A stretch of DNA of 64,000 nt from Patulibacter sp. SYSU D01012 (GTDB lineage Bacteria > Actinomycetota > Thermoleophilia > Solirubrobacterales > Solirubrobacteraceae), in contig NZ_JAFMTB010000002.1 of NCBI RefSeq assembly GCF_017916475.1, positions 1,302,001 to 1,366,000 on the forward strand, in the 5' to 3' direction. The position numbers and the translations under genes were made by a program. This document shows positions 8,644 to 17,242 of this stretch, piece after piece; position 1 is the first letter of the stretch; each line of letters starts with the position of its first letter. Below the pieces are notes generated by a model that saw only the letters and a list, made by a program, of their open reading frames with translations, did no database searches and was not told the DNA's origin.

Positions 8644-8649
8644 AGGGTA
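8644..8649 (-). promoter_or_regulatory. Candidate -10 element (TACCCT, minus strand) for the methyltransferase
   Basis: TACCCT on the minus strand ends 7 bases before the start codon at 8636. The same arrangement is seen in front of serS and the DUF3817 gene. Confidence 0.4.
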
Positions 8650-8782
8650 CGGCGCGCGCCCGGGACGGGCCGGGCGCGCGACGGCGCCCGGAGCGCGTCG
8701 CCGCCCCCGGGCCGGCGGACCCGTGCCGCTACGCTGCGGCGTACCGCGCACGCGTGTGCGCGCCGTCCCCGAGGAGCCCACC

Positions 8783-10524
8783 GTGCCCCCGACGTCCCCG
8801 CGCCGCCCCCGGGCGACCGCGACCCCCGGCCCCCGTGCGCCCCGTTGCCCGGCCCGCGCGGCCGGCGGGCCCCCGGTCGCCACGGCCCCCCGTGCGCCGC
8901 GTCGCTCCGCCCGCCCGGCCGGCGGGCCCCCGGTCGCCACGGCCCCCCGAACGCCCCGTCGCCCCGCCCGCCCGGCCGCTGGGCCCCCGGTCGCCCCGGC
9001 CCCCCGAACGCCCCGCCGCCCCGCCCGCCCGGCCGCTGGGCCCCCGGTCGCCCCGGCCCCCCGAACGCCCCGCCGCCCCGCCCGCCCGGCCGGCGGGCCC
9101 CCGGTCGCCACGGCCCCCCGAACGCCCCGTCGCCCCGCCCGTGCGGCCGCCGGGCCCCTGGCGGCCGCGGCCTCCGAGCCCCGTGCGCGCCGCGGCCCGG
9201 CCGCGGCCGCCTCCGCCGTCGCCATCGCCGCCGCGGTCACCCTGCTGCTGCCGCCGGTCGCCTCCGCCGACATCGCCCGGCTCGAGCCCCGCCCGGCCGC
9301 GCGGGGCCAGGCCTACGGGCTCGTCGTGACCGCGCCCGACGGCACGCGACGCACGCTGCCGACCTTCACGCTCAGCACGCCGCCCGAGACCGTCCTCGCC
9401 GCGCCCGACGGCCGGCACGTCCTCGTCGTCCCGACGATGGACGGCGACCTGGTGCAGCCGCCCGCCGTCCTCGTCCCGACCGACGGCGGGCCGGCCCGGC
9501 GGCTCGCCCTGCCGCCCGGCGTGGAGCAGGGCTCGTCCGCGTTCTCGTGGGATCCGGCGGGCGGGGCGTTCTACGACGGCAACGCCGCCGCCACCGCCCC
9601 GGAGGATCCCTTCGGCCGCGTCGTGCTGCGCTGCGTGGTCGCGACGGCGAGCTGCGCCGTCGTCGCCGAGCCTTCCGGCGAGGTCGCCGCCGTGCCCGGC
9701 GGGTCGTCGTGTCGTCGCGGTTCGACGGCTCCGTCCCGGACCCCGCCCGCGTGATGGCGACCGCGACGCAGGACGACGTGCCCGCGCCCGACCCGTTCGT
9801 CCCGCGCGACAGCCCGGAGGGCCGGGCCGCGCTCGCGCTCAGCCGCCGGGCGCTCACGAGCGCCACCCGGCTCGTCGGCGCCGCCACCGTGCCGGTCGAG
9901 CGCGTCCACCGCCCCGCGACCGCTGGGATCCCGTTCACGATCGCCGCGGCCGGCGGCCCGTCCGGAGCGGCCATGCTGCGCAACGTCTACCGTCCCCGCG
10001 TCGCGGTCCGCGGGTCGCGCGTCCGGGTGGACGACCGCTTCGTCCGCCCGCGCCTGACGATCGTGCGCCCGGACGGCGCCACCCAGGTCCTTCCCGCACC
10101 CGTCGTCGCGCTCGGCCCGGGGGACGCGCCGGACACGGACGCCGAGGACCGGCGCCTGGAGGTCGAGCCCGACCGCGGCCTGCCGGGCGGCGGCTGGCTG
10201 GCCCGCGCCTTCGGCTCCTCGCCGTCGGACACGACGCTGACGGTGATCGCGCCGGACGGCAGCGCCCGGCCGGTCCGCTCGGGCGGGCGCGCCGTGACGG
10301 CCCGCTGGCTGGCGGCGCGGCTCGGGGCGCCGCGGGACGCGCACGCCGCCGGGCTCGGGATCGTGGGGCACGAGACGTCGACCCGCTCCGCCGTCGTGGA
10401 GGTGGCCTGGGCCCGCCGACGCCCCGGGCGCCGGTCGATCGTCCGCGACGCCGTCGTCCGCGTCCCGCTCGACGGCACCACCCCGCCGTCCGCGATCCCC
10501 GGCGGCGCCGACACCGCCTGGTGA
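8783..10524 (+). pseudogene. Exported protein gene with N-terminal 19-residue repeats, broken by a frameshift near 9701
   Basis: The GTG at 8783 is preceded by GAGGAG at 8771-8776, an excellent ribosome site. The first frame encodes a Pro/Arg/Ala tail with about five 19-residue repeats, then a hydrophobic signal-like segment ending VASADIARL, then an exported domain of strand-rich repeats (LLPTFTLSTPPETVLAAPDGR, and similar). That frame runs into out-of-frame Ser/Arg/Pro sequence and stops at 9754. From about 9703 the coding character continues in another frame (SSRFDGSVPDPARV onward) to a stop at 10524. One base lost in the GGCGGG run around 9698-9703 would explain it. The joined product would be about 580 residues. 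It may be a true mutation or a sequencing error; no family is recognised. Confidence 0.6.
8850..9150 (+). repeat. 57-base in-frame tandem repeat in the exported-protein gene
   Basis: The anchor CGGTCGCC recurs at 8874, 8931, 8988, 9045 and 9102, an exact 57-base period, giving 19-residue units of the form RPAGGPPVATAPRTPRRPA. Because 57 is a multiple of 3 the frame is preserved. The repeats precede the signal-like helix and would stay in the cytoplasm if that helix is an anchor. Confidence 0.85.
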
Positions 10525-10554
10525 CGCGGACCTGGCCGCCCCGCCCCCGCGGGA

Positions 10555-10560
10555 TACCCT
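10555..10560 (+). promoter_or_regulatory. Candidate -10 element (TACCCT) for serS
   Basis: Located 7 bases before the serS ATG, implying an almost leaderless transcript. No -35 motif is evident. Confidence 0.4.
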
Positions 10561-10567
10561 CTGCGGG

Positions 10568-11923
10568 ATGCTCGACCTGAAGGCCCTGCGCCGCGATCCC
10601 GACGCCGCCCGTGCCGCCCTGTCCCGCCGCGGCGGGACGGACGCCGAGACCTTCGACCGGGTGCTGTCCCTCGACGAGCGCCGGCGGGCGATCCTGCCCG
10701 AGCTCGAGGCGCTGCGCGCGGAGCAGAACCAGGCTAACCAGGCGATCGCGCAGGCGAAGAAGGCGGCGAAGGAGAGCGGCGACTCGTCGGCCGCCGACGC
10801 CGCCGTCGCGACGATGCGCGAGGTCTCGGCGAAGGCGAAGGCGCTGCAGGACGAGCTGTCGACGGTCGAGACCGACCTGCAGGCCGCCCAGGCCCGGCTC
10901 CCCAACCTGCCGCACCCCGACGCCCCGCCGCAGGACAGCGTCGTGCGCACCGTCGGCGAGCCGCGCATCGACGGGCTGGATGCCCGCCCCGCCGGGGGCA
11001 GCGACGTCGACGTGGCCGGCAGCGTGCCGATCGCCCCGCGCGCCACGACCGCGAAGGACCACCTGGAGCTCGGCGGCTCCCGCGTCGACATGGAGCGCGG
11101 CGCCCGGCTGTCGGGGTCGCGCTTCGCGTACCTGCGCGGCGACCTCGTGCACCTGGAGCTCGCGCTCGTGCAGTGGGCGCTCGCGAAGCTGCGCGACAAG
11201 GGCCACGAGGCCGTCATCCCGCCCGTGCTGGTGCGCGAGGACGCCCTGTACGGCACCGGCTTCCTGCCCGACACCGAGCAGCAGATCTACGCGCTGCCCC
11301 AGGACGACCTGTACCTGGTCGGCACGAGCGAGGTCGCGCTCGCGTCGATGCACGCCGGCGAGATCCTCGAGGCCGGCGACCTGCCGCTGCGCTACGCCGG
11401 CTTCTCGCCGTGCTTCCGCCGCGAGGCCGGGGCCGCCGGCGCGAGCGACCGCGGCCTGTTCCGCGTGCACCAGTTCGACAAGGTCGAGATGTTCAGCTTC
11501 GTCCCGCCGGAGCGGGCGGAGGAGGAGCACGCGCGCCTGCTGTCCATCGAGGAGGAGATCCTCACCGAGCTGGGCATCCCGTACCGCGTGGTCGACATCG
11601 CCGTCGACGACCTCGGCGCGTCGGCGGCGCGGAAGTTCGACTGCGAGGCGTGGCTGCCGTCGCAGGAGCAGTACCGCGAGCTGACCTCGACGTCGAACAC
11701 GACGGAGTTCCAGGCGCGCCGCCTGGGCATCCGCGTGAAGGACTCCGCCGCCACGCCGCCGCGCAAGCCCGAGCCCCTCGCGACGCTGAACGGCACCGCG
11801 GTCGCCGTGGGCCGCACGATCATCGCGCTCATGGAGCACGGCCAGCGCGAGGACGGCACGATCGTGCTGCCCGAGTGCCTGCGCCCGTTCGGCGCGCCGT
11901 CCGTCCTGCCGGCGGCGTCGTGA
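10568..11923 (+). CDS. serS: Seryl-tRNA synthetase
   Basis: Charges tRNA-Ser with serine; two of its substrate tRNAs (UGA and GCU anticodons) are encoded in this same window. The 451-residue protein has the N-terminal antiparallel coiled-coil arm (about 30-105, with RAEQNQANQAIAQAKKAAKE) that grips the long variable arm of tRNA-Ser. The class II catalytic domain follows, with motif 2 in FSPCFRREAGAAG and motif 3 in LNGTAVAVGRTIIALMEHGQ. Length is typical. It starts with ATG and is followed after 58 bases by a transporter gene on the same strand. Confidence 0.97.
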   Translation: MLDLKALRRDPDAARAALSRRGGTDAETFDRVLSLDERRRAILPELEALRAEQNQANQAIAQAKKAAKESGDSSAADAAVATMREVSAKAKALQDELSTVETDLQAAQARLPNLPHPDAPPQDSVVRTVGEPRIDGLDARPAGGSDVDVAGSVPIAPRATTAKDHLELGGSRVDMERGARLSGSRFAYLRGDLVHLELALVQWALAKLRDKGHEAVIPPVLVREDALYGTGFLPDTEQQIYALPQDDLYLVGTSEVALASMHAGEILEAGDLPLRYAGFSPCFRREAGAAGASDRGLFRVHQFDKVEMFSFVPPERAEEEHARLLSIEEEILTELGIPYRVVDIAVDDLGASAARKFDCEAWLPSQEQYRELTSTSNTTEFQARRLGIRVKDSAATPPRKPEPLATLNGTAVAVGRTIIALMEHGQREDGTIVLPECLRPFGAPSVLPAAS

Positions 11924-11981
11924 CCGCCGGGGCGCGCGGCCCCCGGCGCGCCCTCCGCCCCCTCCCCCACGGCGGCCGCGC

Positions 11982-12818
11982 GTGACGGCCATCGTCCTGG
12001 CGCTCCTCGCCTCGGTGGCGTGGGGCACGAGCGACTTCGTCGGCGGCCGGGCCAGCCAGGGCCGCGCCGTCGCCGGCGTGATGATCCTGACGCGGCCCGT
12101 CGCGCTCGTCGCGGTCGCGCTCGTCGCGCTGCTCGGCGGCGGCGAGCTCGTCGGCGACCGGTGGCCCGTCGCCGTCGCGTCGGGGCTGGCGCTGTTCGTC
12201 GGCATCGTCGCCCTCTACCGCGCGCTCGCGATCGGCCCGATGTCCGTCGTCGCGCCGATCTTCGCGACCGGCGCGATCGTCCCCGTGCTGTGGGGCATCG
12301 TGGACGGCGAGGCGCCGACGGCGTGGACGTTCGTCGGCCTGGCGGTCGCCGTCGCCGGGTCGATCCTGGCCGCCCGCGCCCCGAGCGTGGCCGGGGAGCG
12401 TCCCGACCCGCGGGGCCTCGCCTTCGCGGTCGTCGCGGCGGTCGGGATCGGCCTGGGCCTGGTCCTCACCGACCGCGCCGCCGAGCACGACGCGGTCTCG
12501 GCGATCGTCGTCGAGCGCGCCACCGAGGTGGTGCTGGCGGCGCTCGTCCTGCTCGCCCGGCCGTCGCGCATCCCGGCGGCCGTGCGCCGCCCGGGCATCC
12601 TGCCGCTGGCCGGCGTCCTCGACGTCACCGCCAGCCTGCTGTTCGCGATCGCCTCGCGCACCGGGCTGCTGCCCGTCGTCTCGGTGCTCTCGTCGCTGTA
12701 CCCCGTGGTGACCGTCCTGCTCGCGCGGGCGCTGCTGGACGAGCGGCTGTCGCGCGCGCAGACCGGCGGGGCGGTGCTGACGCTCGTCGGCGTGGCGGTC
12801 GTCGCCGCCGCGGGCTAG
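11982..12818 (+). CDS. DMT-superfamily transporter (EamA domains)
   Basis: Inner-membrane exporter or importer of small metabolites; substrate unknown. The 278 residues hold ten hydrophobic helices arranged as two EamA repeats (about 1-135 and 145-278), the first opening VLALLASVAWGTSDFVGGRAS and the second opening PRGLAFAVVAAVGIGLGLVLTDRA. The second half ends with the family pattern LSSLYPVVTVLLARALLDERLS and VGVAVVAAAG. The GTG start at 11982 is the first reasonable one. The stop codon shares the sequence CTAG with the stop of the convergent ANTAR gene. Confidence 0.85.
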   Translation: MTAIVLALLASVAWGTSDFVGGRASQGRAVAGVMILTRPVALVAVALVALLGGGELVGDRWPVAVASGLALFVGIVALYRALAIGPMSVVAPIFATGAIVPVLWGIVDGEAPTAWTFVGLAVAVAGSILAARAPSVAGERPDPRGLAFAVVAAVGIGLGLVLTDRAAEHDAVSAIVVERATEVVLAALVLLARPSRIPAAVRRPGILPLAGVLDVTASLLFAIASRTGLLPVVSVLSSLYPVVTVLLARALLDERLSRAQTGGAVLTLVGVAVVAAAG

Positions 12819-13414
12819 GCGTCCGCGACCGGCCCGTCGCCCTCGAGCAGCGCGCGCTGCGCCACGATCGAACGGGCGACGTCGACGAGCTTCAGGTTGC
12901 GGTCGCGCGCGGTGCGCTGGATGCGCGCGAACGCCGTCGGCTCGTCGATGCCGAGCGCGCGGATCAGCACGCCCTTCGCCTGGTCGACGAGCTTGCGGTC
13001 GGCCAGCGCCTGCCGGGCGTCGGAGACCTCGGCCTGCAGTGCCGTCAGCTCGGAGTGCCGGGCGGCCGCCACCCGCAGCGCGGCGTCGAGCTGCCGGTCG
13101 TCCACGGGCTTCGTCAGGAACGCCTCGACGCCCGACGCGATCGAGCGGTCCACCAGCTCGGGCGCGTCCAGGCCGGTCAGCACGACGACCGGGCGGCTCA
13201 GGCCCTCGGTGTGCAGCAGCGCCGCGAGCTCCAGGCCGTCGGCGTCCTCCAGGTCGACGTCGAGCAGGTACACGTCGACGCGCTCGTCGCGGGCCAGGCG
13301 CAGCACGTCGGCGGCGCGCCCGACGGGGCCGAGCGGCTCGTGGCCCAGGCCCTCCAGGCGCCGCACGATCCCCAGGCCGATGATCGGATCGTCTTCAGCG
13401 ACCAGGACGCGCAT
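12815..13414 (-). CDS. ANTAR-domain response regulator
   Basis: Two-component response regulator expected to act on RNA as an antiterminator. The receiver domain (residues about 1-120) starts MRVLVAEDDPIIG with the acidic pocket, has the phospho-acceptor Asp in YLLDVDLEDADG and the conserved Lys in FLTKPVDD. A short linker helix leads to the ANTAR domain (about 140-190, with DQAKGVLIRALGIDEPTAFARIQ). The ATG at 13414 is chosen; one at 13426 would add four residues. It overlaps the 3' end of the histidine kinase gene by about 20 bases, so the two are a pair. Confidence 0.9.
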   Translation of the reverse strand: MRVLVAEDDPIIGLGIVRRLEGLGHEPLGPVGRAADVLRLARDERVDVYLLDVDLEDADGLELAALLHTEGLSRPVVVLTGLDAPELVDRSIASGVEAFLTKPVDDRQLDAALRVAAARHSELTALQAEVSDARQALADRKLVDQAKGVLIRALGIDEPTAFARIQRTARDRNLKLVDVARSIVAQRALLEGDGPVADA

Positions 13415-14582
13415 CGTGCTCCACATCGAAGCGCACCGTGACGGCCCCGGCGTCGCCGTCCCGCTCGAGGCTGCCGCCCAGGCCCTGCTCGACGACCTGG
13501 CGCACCAGGCGCAGGCCCAGGCCCGGGGCGTCCCAGGCGGCGGCGGACGGGCCGCCGCCCGCGTCCGCGACGGTCAGCGTCACCCGCGTGCGCTCGCGTC
13601 CGCGCGGCGCGGCCGGCCGCGCGGCGTCGGCGGCCAGCGCCACCCGCACCGCCCCGGCGCCGTGCTGGTGGGCGTTGACGACGAGCTCGTTGACGACGAC
13701 CCCCAGGTGCTGGGCCTGCTGGAACGGCAGGTCGATCGGCGCGACGTCGGCGACGACCGCGCCGTCGCCCGCCGCCGCGGCCAGCACGGCGTCGAGCAGC
13801 TCGCCGGCCGGCACGCGCCCGCCGCGCCGGGCGGCGAGGACGTCGTGGACCGCGGCGATCGACCGGATCCGCGACTCCGCGTGCTCGAACGCCGCGGCCG
13901 CCGCCGGGTCGCCGCCGGCGGGCCGGCCCAGCAGCAGCAGGTCCGCGACGACCTGCAGCGAGTTCTTCACCCGGTGGTGCCCCTCGGCGAGCATCGCGCC
14001 CTCCAGCTCGGCGCGGCGGATCGCCTCGACCCGGGCCAGCGTCTGCCGCCGGATCGCGCCGGCCAGCTGCCGACCCAGCGCCGCGGACGCGCCGAGCAGC
14101 ACGAGGTGCAGCACCGCCTCCGCGCGCGGCAGCGGATCGGTCGTCAGCAGCGTCGACGCCAGGAACGCCGCGACCGCCGCGAGCAGCCACAGGACGAGCG
14201 CCCGGCCCTCGTGGACCATCGCCAGGAACGGCACCACCAGGAAGAAGACGAGGTCCATCCGCGACGCGCCACCGGCGGTCAGGACCAGGCCGCAGACCCC
14301 CGCGACGAGCGCCGCCGACCACAGGTTGAGCAGGAGCCGTCCGCGCCGCGTCGGCAGCAGCCGCGGCCACGGCAGCAGGCCGAGCGACGCGTGCCCCGCG
14401 GCGCCCGCGATCGTCGCGCCGAGCACCGCCGCGTCGTGCTGCACGGGCAGCCCCACCGCCAGGCCGACGAGCACCGCGACGACGGACAGCCAGCCCAGCA
14501 GCGCCGCGGCGCGCACCGCCTCGAGCAGGGCGCTGGCGTCCGGGTCGCCGGCCGCCGGGCGCACGGGGGAAGCCGCGTCCAC
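13395..14582 (-). CDS. Membrane sensor histidine kinase, HisKA_2 type
   Basis: Sensor of the ANTAR two-component pair. From the GTG at 14582 the protein has 395 residues. The N-terminal half carries six hydrophobic segments (about residues 30-200) with little extracytoplasmic sequence, so it may sense something in or at the membrane. The dimerisation/phosphotransfer helix contains EGHHRVKNSLQVVADLL, typical of the HisKA_2 family, with His in HRVKN as phospho-acceptor. The ATPase domain follows with VVVNELVVNAHQHGAG (N box) and GLGLRLVRQVVEQGLGG (G box). An upstream in-frame ATG at 14762 would run into cydA and is less likely. It is divergent from cydAB. Confidence 0.85.
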   Translation of the reverse strand: MDAASPVRPAAGDPDASALLEAVRAAALLGWLSVVAVLVGLAVGLPVQHDAAVLGATIAGAAGHASLGLLPWPRLLPTRRGRLLLNLWSAALVAGVCGLVLTAGGASRMDLVFFLVVPFLAMVHEGRALVLWLLAAVAAFLASTLLTTDPLPRAEAVLHLVLLGASAALGRQLAGAIRRQTLARVEAIRRAELEGAMLAEGHHRVKNSLQVVADLLLLGRPAGGDPAAAAAFEHAESRIRSIAAVHDVLAARRGGRVPAGELLDAVLAAAAGDGAVVADVAPIDLPFQQAQHLGVVVNELVVNAHQHGAGAVRVALAADAARPAAPRGRERTRVTLTVADAGGGPSAAAWDAPGLGLRLVRQVVEQGLGGSLERDGDAGAVTVRFDVEHDARPGR

Positions 14583-14691
14583 GGGTGCTATCTTCGCAGC
14601 AGGTCGCTCCCGCTCGGCGACCGAGGGTCCTGACGCCCGTCCCCCCACCTGCCCCTGCCCCGGGGGCCGGACGGACCGCAGGAGACCCCCC

Positions 14692-16107
14692 GTGACACCC
14701 CCCATCATCGCGGCGACGGCGCTCGACCTCTCGCGCTGGCAGTTCGCCCTCACCACGCTCATCCACTACTCCGTCGTGGCCGTGTCGATCGGCCTGACGT
14801 TCCAGGTCGCCCTCATGCAGACCCGGTGGCACCGCACCGGCGACGAGCGCTGGCTGCGGCTGACGAAGTACTACGCCCGGCCGATGCTGATCTGCTTCGC
14901 CGTCGGCGTCGTCACCGGCCTGATCCAGACGTTCCAGTTCGGGATGAACTGGTCGGACTTCTCGACGTACGCCGGCGACATCTTCGGCGCGCCGCTCGCC
15001 CTCGAGGGCCTGGCGGCGTTCTTCGTCGAGTCCGTCTTCCTGGGCCTGTGGATCTTCGGCTGGGACCGCCTGGGGCCGCGCGTGCACCTGGCGTGCCTGT
15101 GGCTCGTCGCCCTCGCGACGGTCATGTCGGCGTGGGCGATCCTCTCGGCCAACACCTGGATGCAGGGCCCTCGCGGGTACCGCGTCGTGGACGGCAAGGC
15201 CGAGCTGACCGACGTCGCGTCCGTGTTCCTCAACGTCGACGTCGGCCTGACCGTGGCGCACGTCGTCCTCACGGCGCTGCTCACCGGCAGCGTGATCGTG
15301 CTGGCGATCGCCGCGTACAACCTGCGCAAGCGGCGCGACGTCGAGATCTTCCGCCGCGCGGCCACGCTGGCGTGCACCGTCGGCGTGGTCGCCGGGTCGT
15401 TCGGGCTGGTCGCGGGCCACTTCCAGGGCGTGCGCGCCGTCGAGCGGCAGCCGATGAAGATGGCCGCCGCCGAGGCGCTGTACGAGACGGAGTCGCCCGC
15501 CAGCCTGTCGCTCTTCGCGATCGGCCCGATCCACCGCAACCCGGGCGAGCCGCCGGTCAACGTGAAGCTGCCGGGGGCGCTGTCGCTGCTGAACGACTTC
15601 TCGTTCTCGTCGACGTTCCGCGGCATCGACGAGCTGCAGGCCGAGGCCGTCCGCCGCTACGGCCCCGGCGACTACGTGCCCGTGGTGCCGCTCATGTACT
15701 GGAGCTTCCGCCTGATGATCGGGGCCGGCTCGGCGCTCGTGCTGCTGCTCGGCGTCGGCCTGTGGCTGGCGCGGAGGCGGCGCCTGGAGACCTCGCCCCT
15801 GTTCCTGCGCCTGGCGATCGGCGCGGCCGCGCTGCCGTTCGTCGCGCAGGCCGGCGGCTGGCTGCTGCGCGAGGGCGGTCGGCAGCCGTGGATCGTCCAG
15901 GGCCTGCTGCGGACCGCCGACGGCCGCTCGCCCGCCGTGTCCGCGTTCGCCGTCGGCACCAGCCTGGCCGTCTTCCTGGCGATCTACGGCACCGTCGTCG
16001 TCGTCGCGCTGCGGACCGCCCGCCGCGAGCTGGCGCACGGACTGCCCGAGCCCGCGTCCCCCGACGGCGCGGGACGCATCGCCCCCGCACCGGCCCTGGC
16101 CTACTAG
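14692..16107 (+). CDS. cydA: Cytochrome bd ubiquinol/menaquinol oxidase subunit I
   Basis: Catalytic subunit of a terminal oxidase that reduces oxygen with quinol without pumping protons; used at low oxygen or under stress. The GTG at 14692 has GCAGGAGA upstream. The product is 471 residues, shorter than E. coli CydA (522), fitting the short quinol-loop class. Recognisable are the N-terminal SRWQFALTTLIHYSVVAVSIG with a haem-ligand histidine, QFGMNWSDFSTYAGDIFGAPLALEG, FSFSSTFRGIDELQAEAV in the loop region, and GRQPW in the conserved GWLLREGGRQPWIVQG. It is followed after 7 bases by cydB. Confidence 0.95.
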   Translation: MTPPIIAATALDLSRWQFALTTLIHYSVVAVSIGLTFQVALMQTRWHRTGDERWLRLTKYYARPMLICFAVGVVTGLIQTFQFGMNWSDFSTYAGDIFGAPLALEGLAAFFVESVFLGLWIFGWDRLGPRVHLACLWLVALATVMSAWAILSANTWMQGPRGYRVVDGKAELTDVASVFLNVDVGLTVAHVVLTALLTGSVIVLAIAAYNLRKRRDVEIFRRAATLACTVGVVAGSFGLVAGHFQGVRAVERQPMKMAAAEALYETESPASLSLFAIGPIHRNPGEPPVNVKLPGALSLLNDFSFSSTFRGIDELQAEAVRRYGPGDYVPVVPLMYWSFRLMIGAGSALVLLLGVGLWLARRRRLETSPLFLRLAIGAAALPFVAQAGGWLLREGGRQPWIVQGLLRTADGRSPAVSAFAVGTSLAVFLAIYGTVVVVALRTARRELAHGLPEPASPDGAGRIAPAPALAY

Positions 16108-16114
16108 GAGCGTT

Positions 16115-17134
16115 GTGGATCCCTCGACCCTGCAGACGACCTGGTTCGCGCTCCTCGGCGCGGTCTGGGTGCTGTACCTCGTCCTCGGCGGCACCGACCT
16201 GGGCGTCGGGATGCTGCTGCGGCGCACCGACGCGCGCACCGCGCTGCGCGCCATCGGCCCGACCTGGGCGGCGAACGACGTGTGGCTCGTCATCGCCGTC
16301 GCCGCGATGCTCGGCTCGTTCCCCGGCTGGTATGCCGCCTGGGCGTCCGGCCTGTACCTGCCGCTCGTCGTGCTGCTCGTCGCGCTCATGCTGCGCCACG
16401 CCGGCATCGAGCTGATGACCCACGCGACCGAGCGGGCGGTGGAGCGCTGGAAGCGCGTCATCGCCGTCTCCAGCGTCGTGCTCGCGTTCGGCTGGGGCGT
16501 CGTGTGGACCGGCGCGCTCGACGGGTCGCTGGCGCGCGGCGAGGCCGGCGGCCTGGGCGTGCTCAGCCCCCGCAGCGTCCTCGTCGGGCTGGCGCTCGTG
16601 GCGCTGTGCCGCCTGCAGGGGCTCGCGTTCCTGCGCCTGCGCGTGCCGGCGGCGCGCGCGGGGCTGCCGCTGCGCCGCGCCTCGGCCGTCACGGCGGTGC
16701 TCGTCTTGGCCGCCGGGGTCGCCCTGGCGACCGGGGCCGCACCCGGCGTCGGCTTGGGCGCGGTCGGCGCGGCGGGTCTCGCCCTCGCCGGCGCCGGGCT
16801 CGCCCTGGTCGTCGCGGCCGGGGCGGCCGGCCGCGCGGGCTGGGCGCTGCTGGCGGGCGCCGCCGTGACCACGGGGGCGGTCGTCGCCGTCTTCGGCGCC
16901 CTCTTCCCCACGCCGATCGCCGGTGCCGGCGGCGTGACGGTGACCGGCGCCGCGGCGGGCAACCCGACGCTCTCGAGCATGCTGTGGATCGCCGCGCTGC
17001 TGCTCCCGCCCCTGCTGGCGGCGCTCGCCTTCGCCTACGTCCGCTTCCTGCGGGCGCCCGAGGGCGTCGCGCGCGGGGGCGTCGCCGGGGCGGTCGCGCG
17101 CGCGTTGCGGGGGACGCTGCACGAGCTGCGGTGA
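16115..17134 (+). CDS. cydB: Cytochrome bd oxidase subunit II
   Basis: Structural partner of CydA in the bd oxidase. It is 339 residues with about eight to nine hydrophobic helices. The N-terminus carries TTWFALLGAVWVLYLVLGGTD and then GPTWAANDVWLVIAVAAMLGSFPGWYA, the family signature region (usually GPxWDGNEVWLI). The GTG start is preceded by AGGAG in the cydA stop region. No cydC/cydD assembly transporter genes follow; they must be elsewhere or absent. The C-terminal half is alanine/valine-rich and less conserved. Confidence 0.93.
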   Translation: MDPSTLQTTWFALLGAVWVLYLVLGGTDLGVGMLLRRTDARTALRAIGPTWAANDVWLVIAVAAMLGSFPGWYAAWASGLYLPLVVLLVALMLRHAGIELMTHATERAVERWKRVIAVSSVVLAFGWGVVWTGALDGSLARGEAGGLGVLSPRSVLVGLALVALCRLQGLAFLRLRVPAARAGLPLRRASAVTAVLVLAAGVALATGAAPGVGLGAVGAAGLALAGAGLALVVAAGAAGRAGWALLAGAAVTTGAVVAVFGALFPTPIAGAGGVTVTGAAAGNPTLSSMLWIAALLLPPLLAALAFAYVRFLRAPEGVARGGVAGAVARALRGTLHELR

Positions 17135-17242
17135 GCCCGGCCGGGGCGCGGGAGGGCGCCGGATCCGCGAAGCCGTCCCACCGCGGCGCGCGGCGCTGGT
17201 ACCGTCGCGTACCAGCAGGCCGACCCCACGACGGAGGACCCC

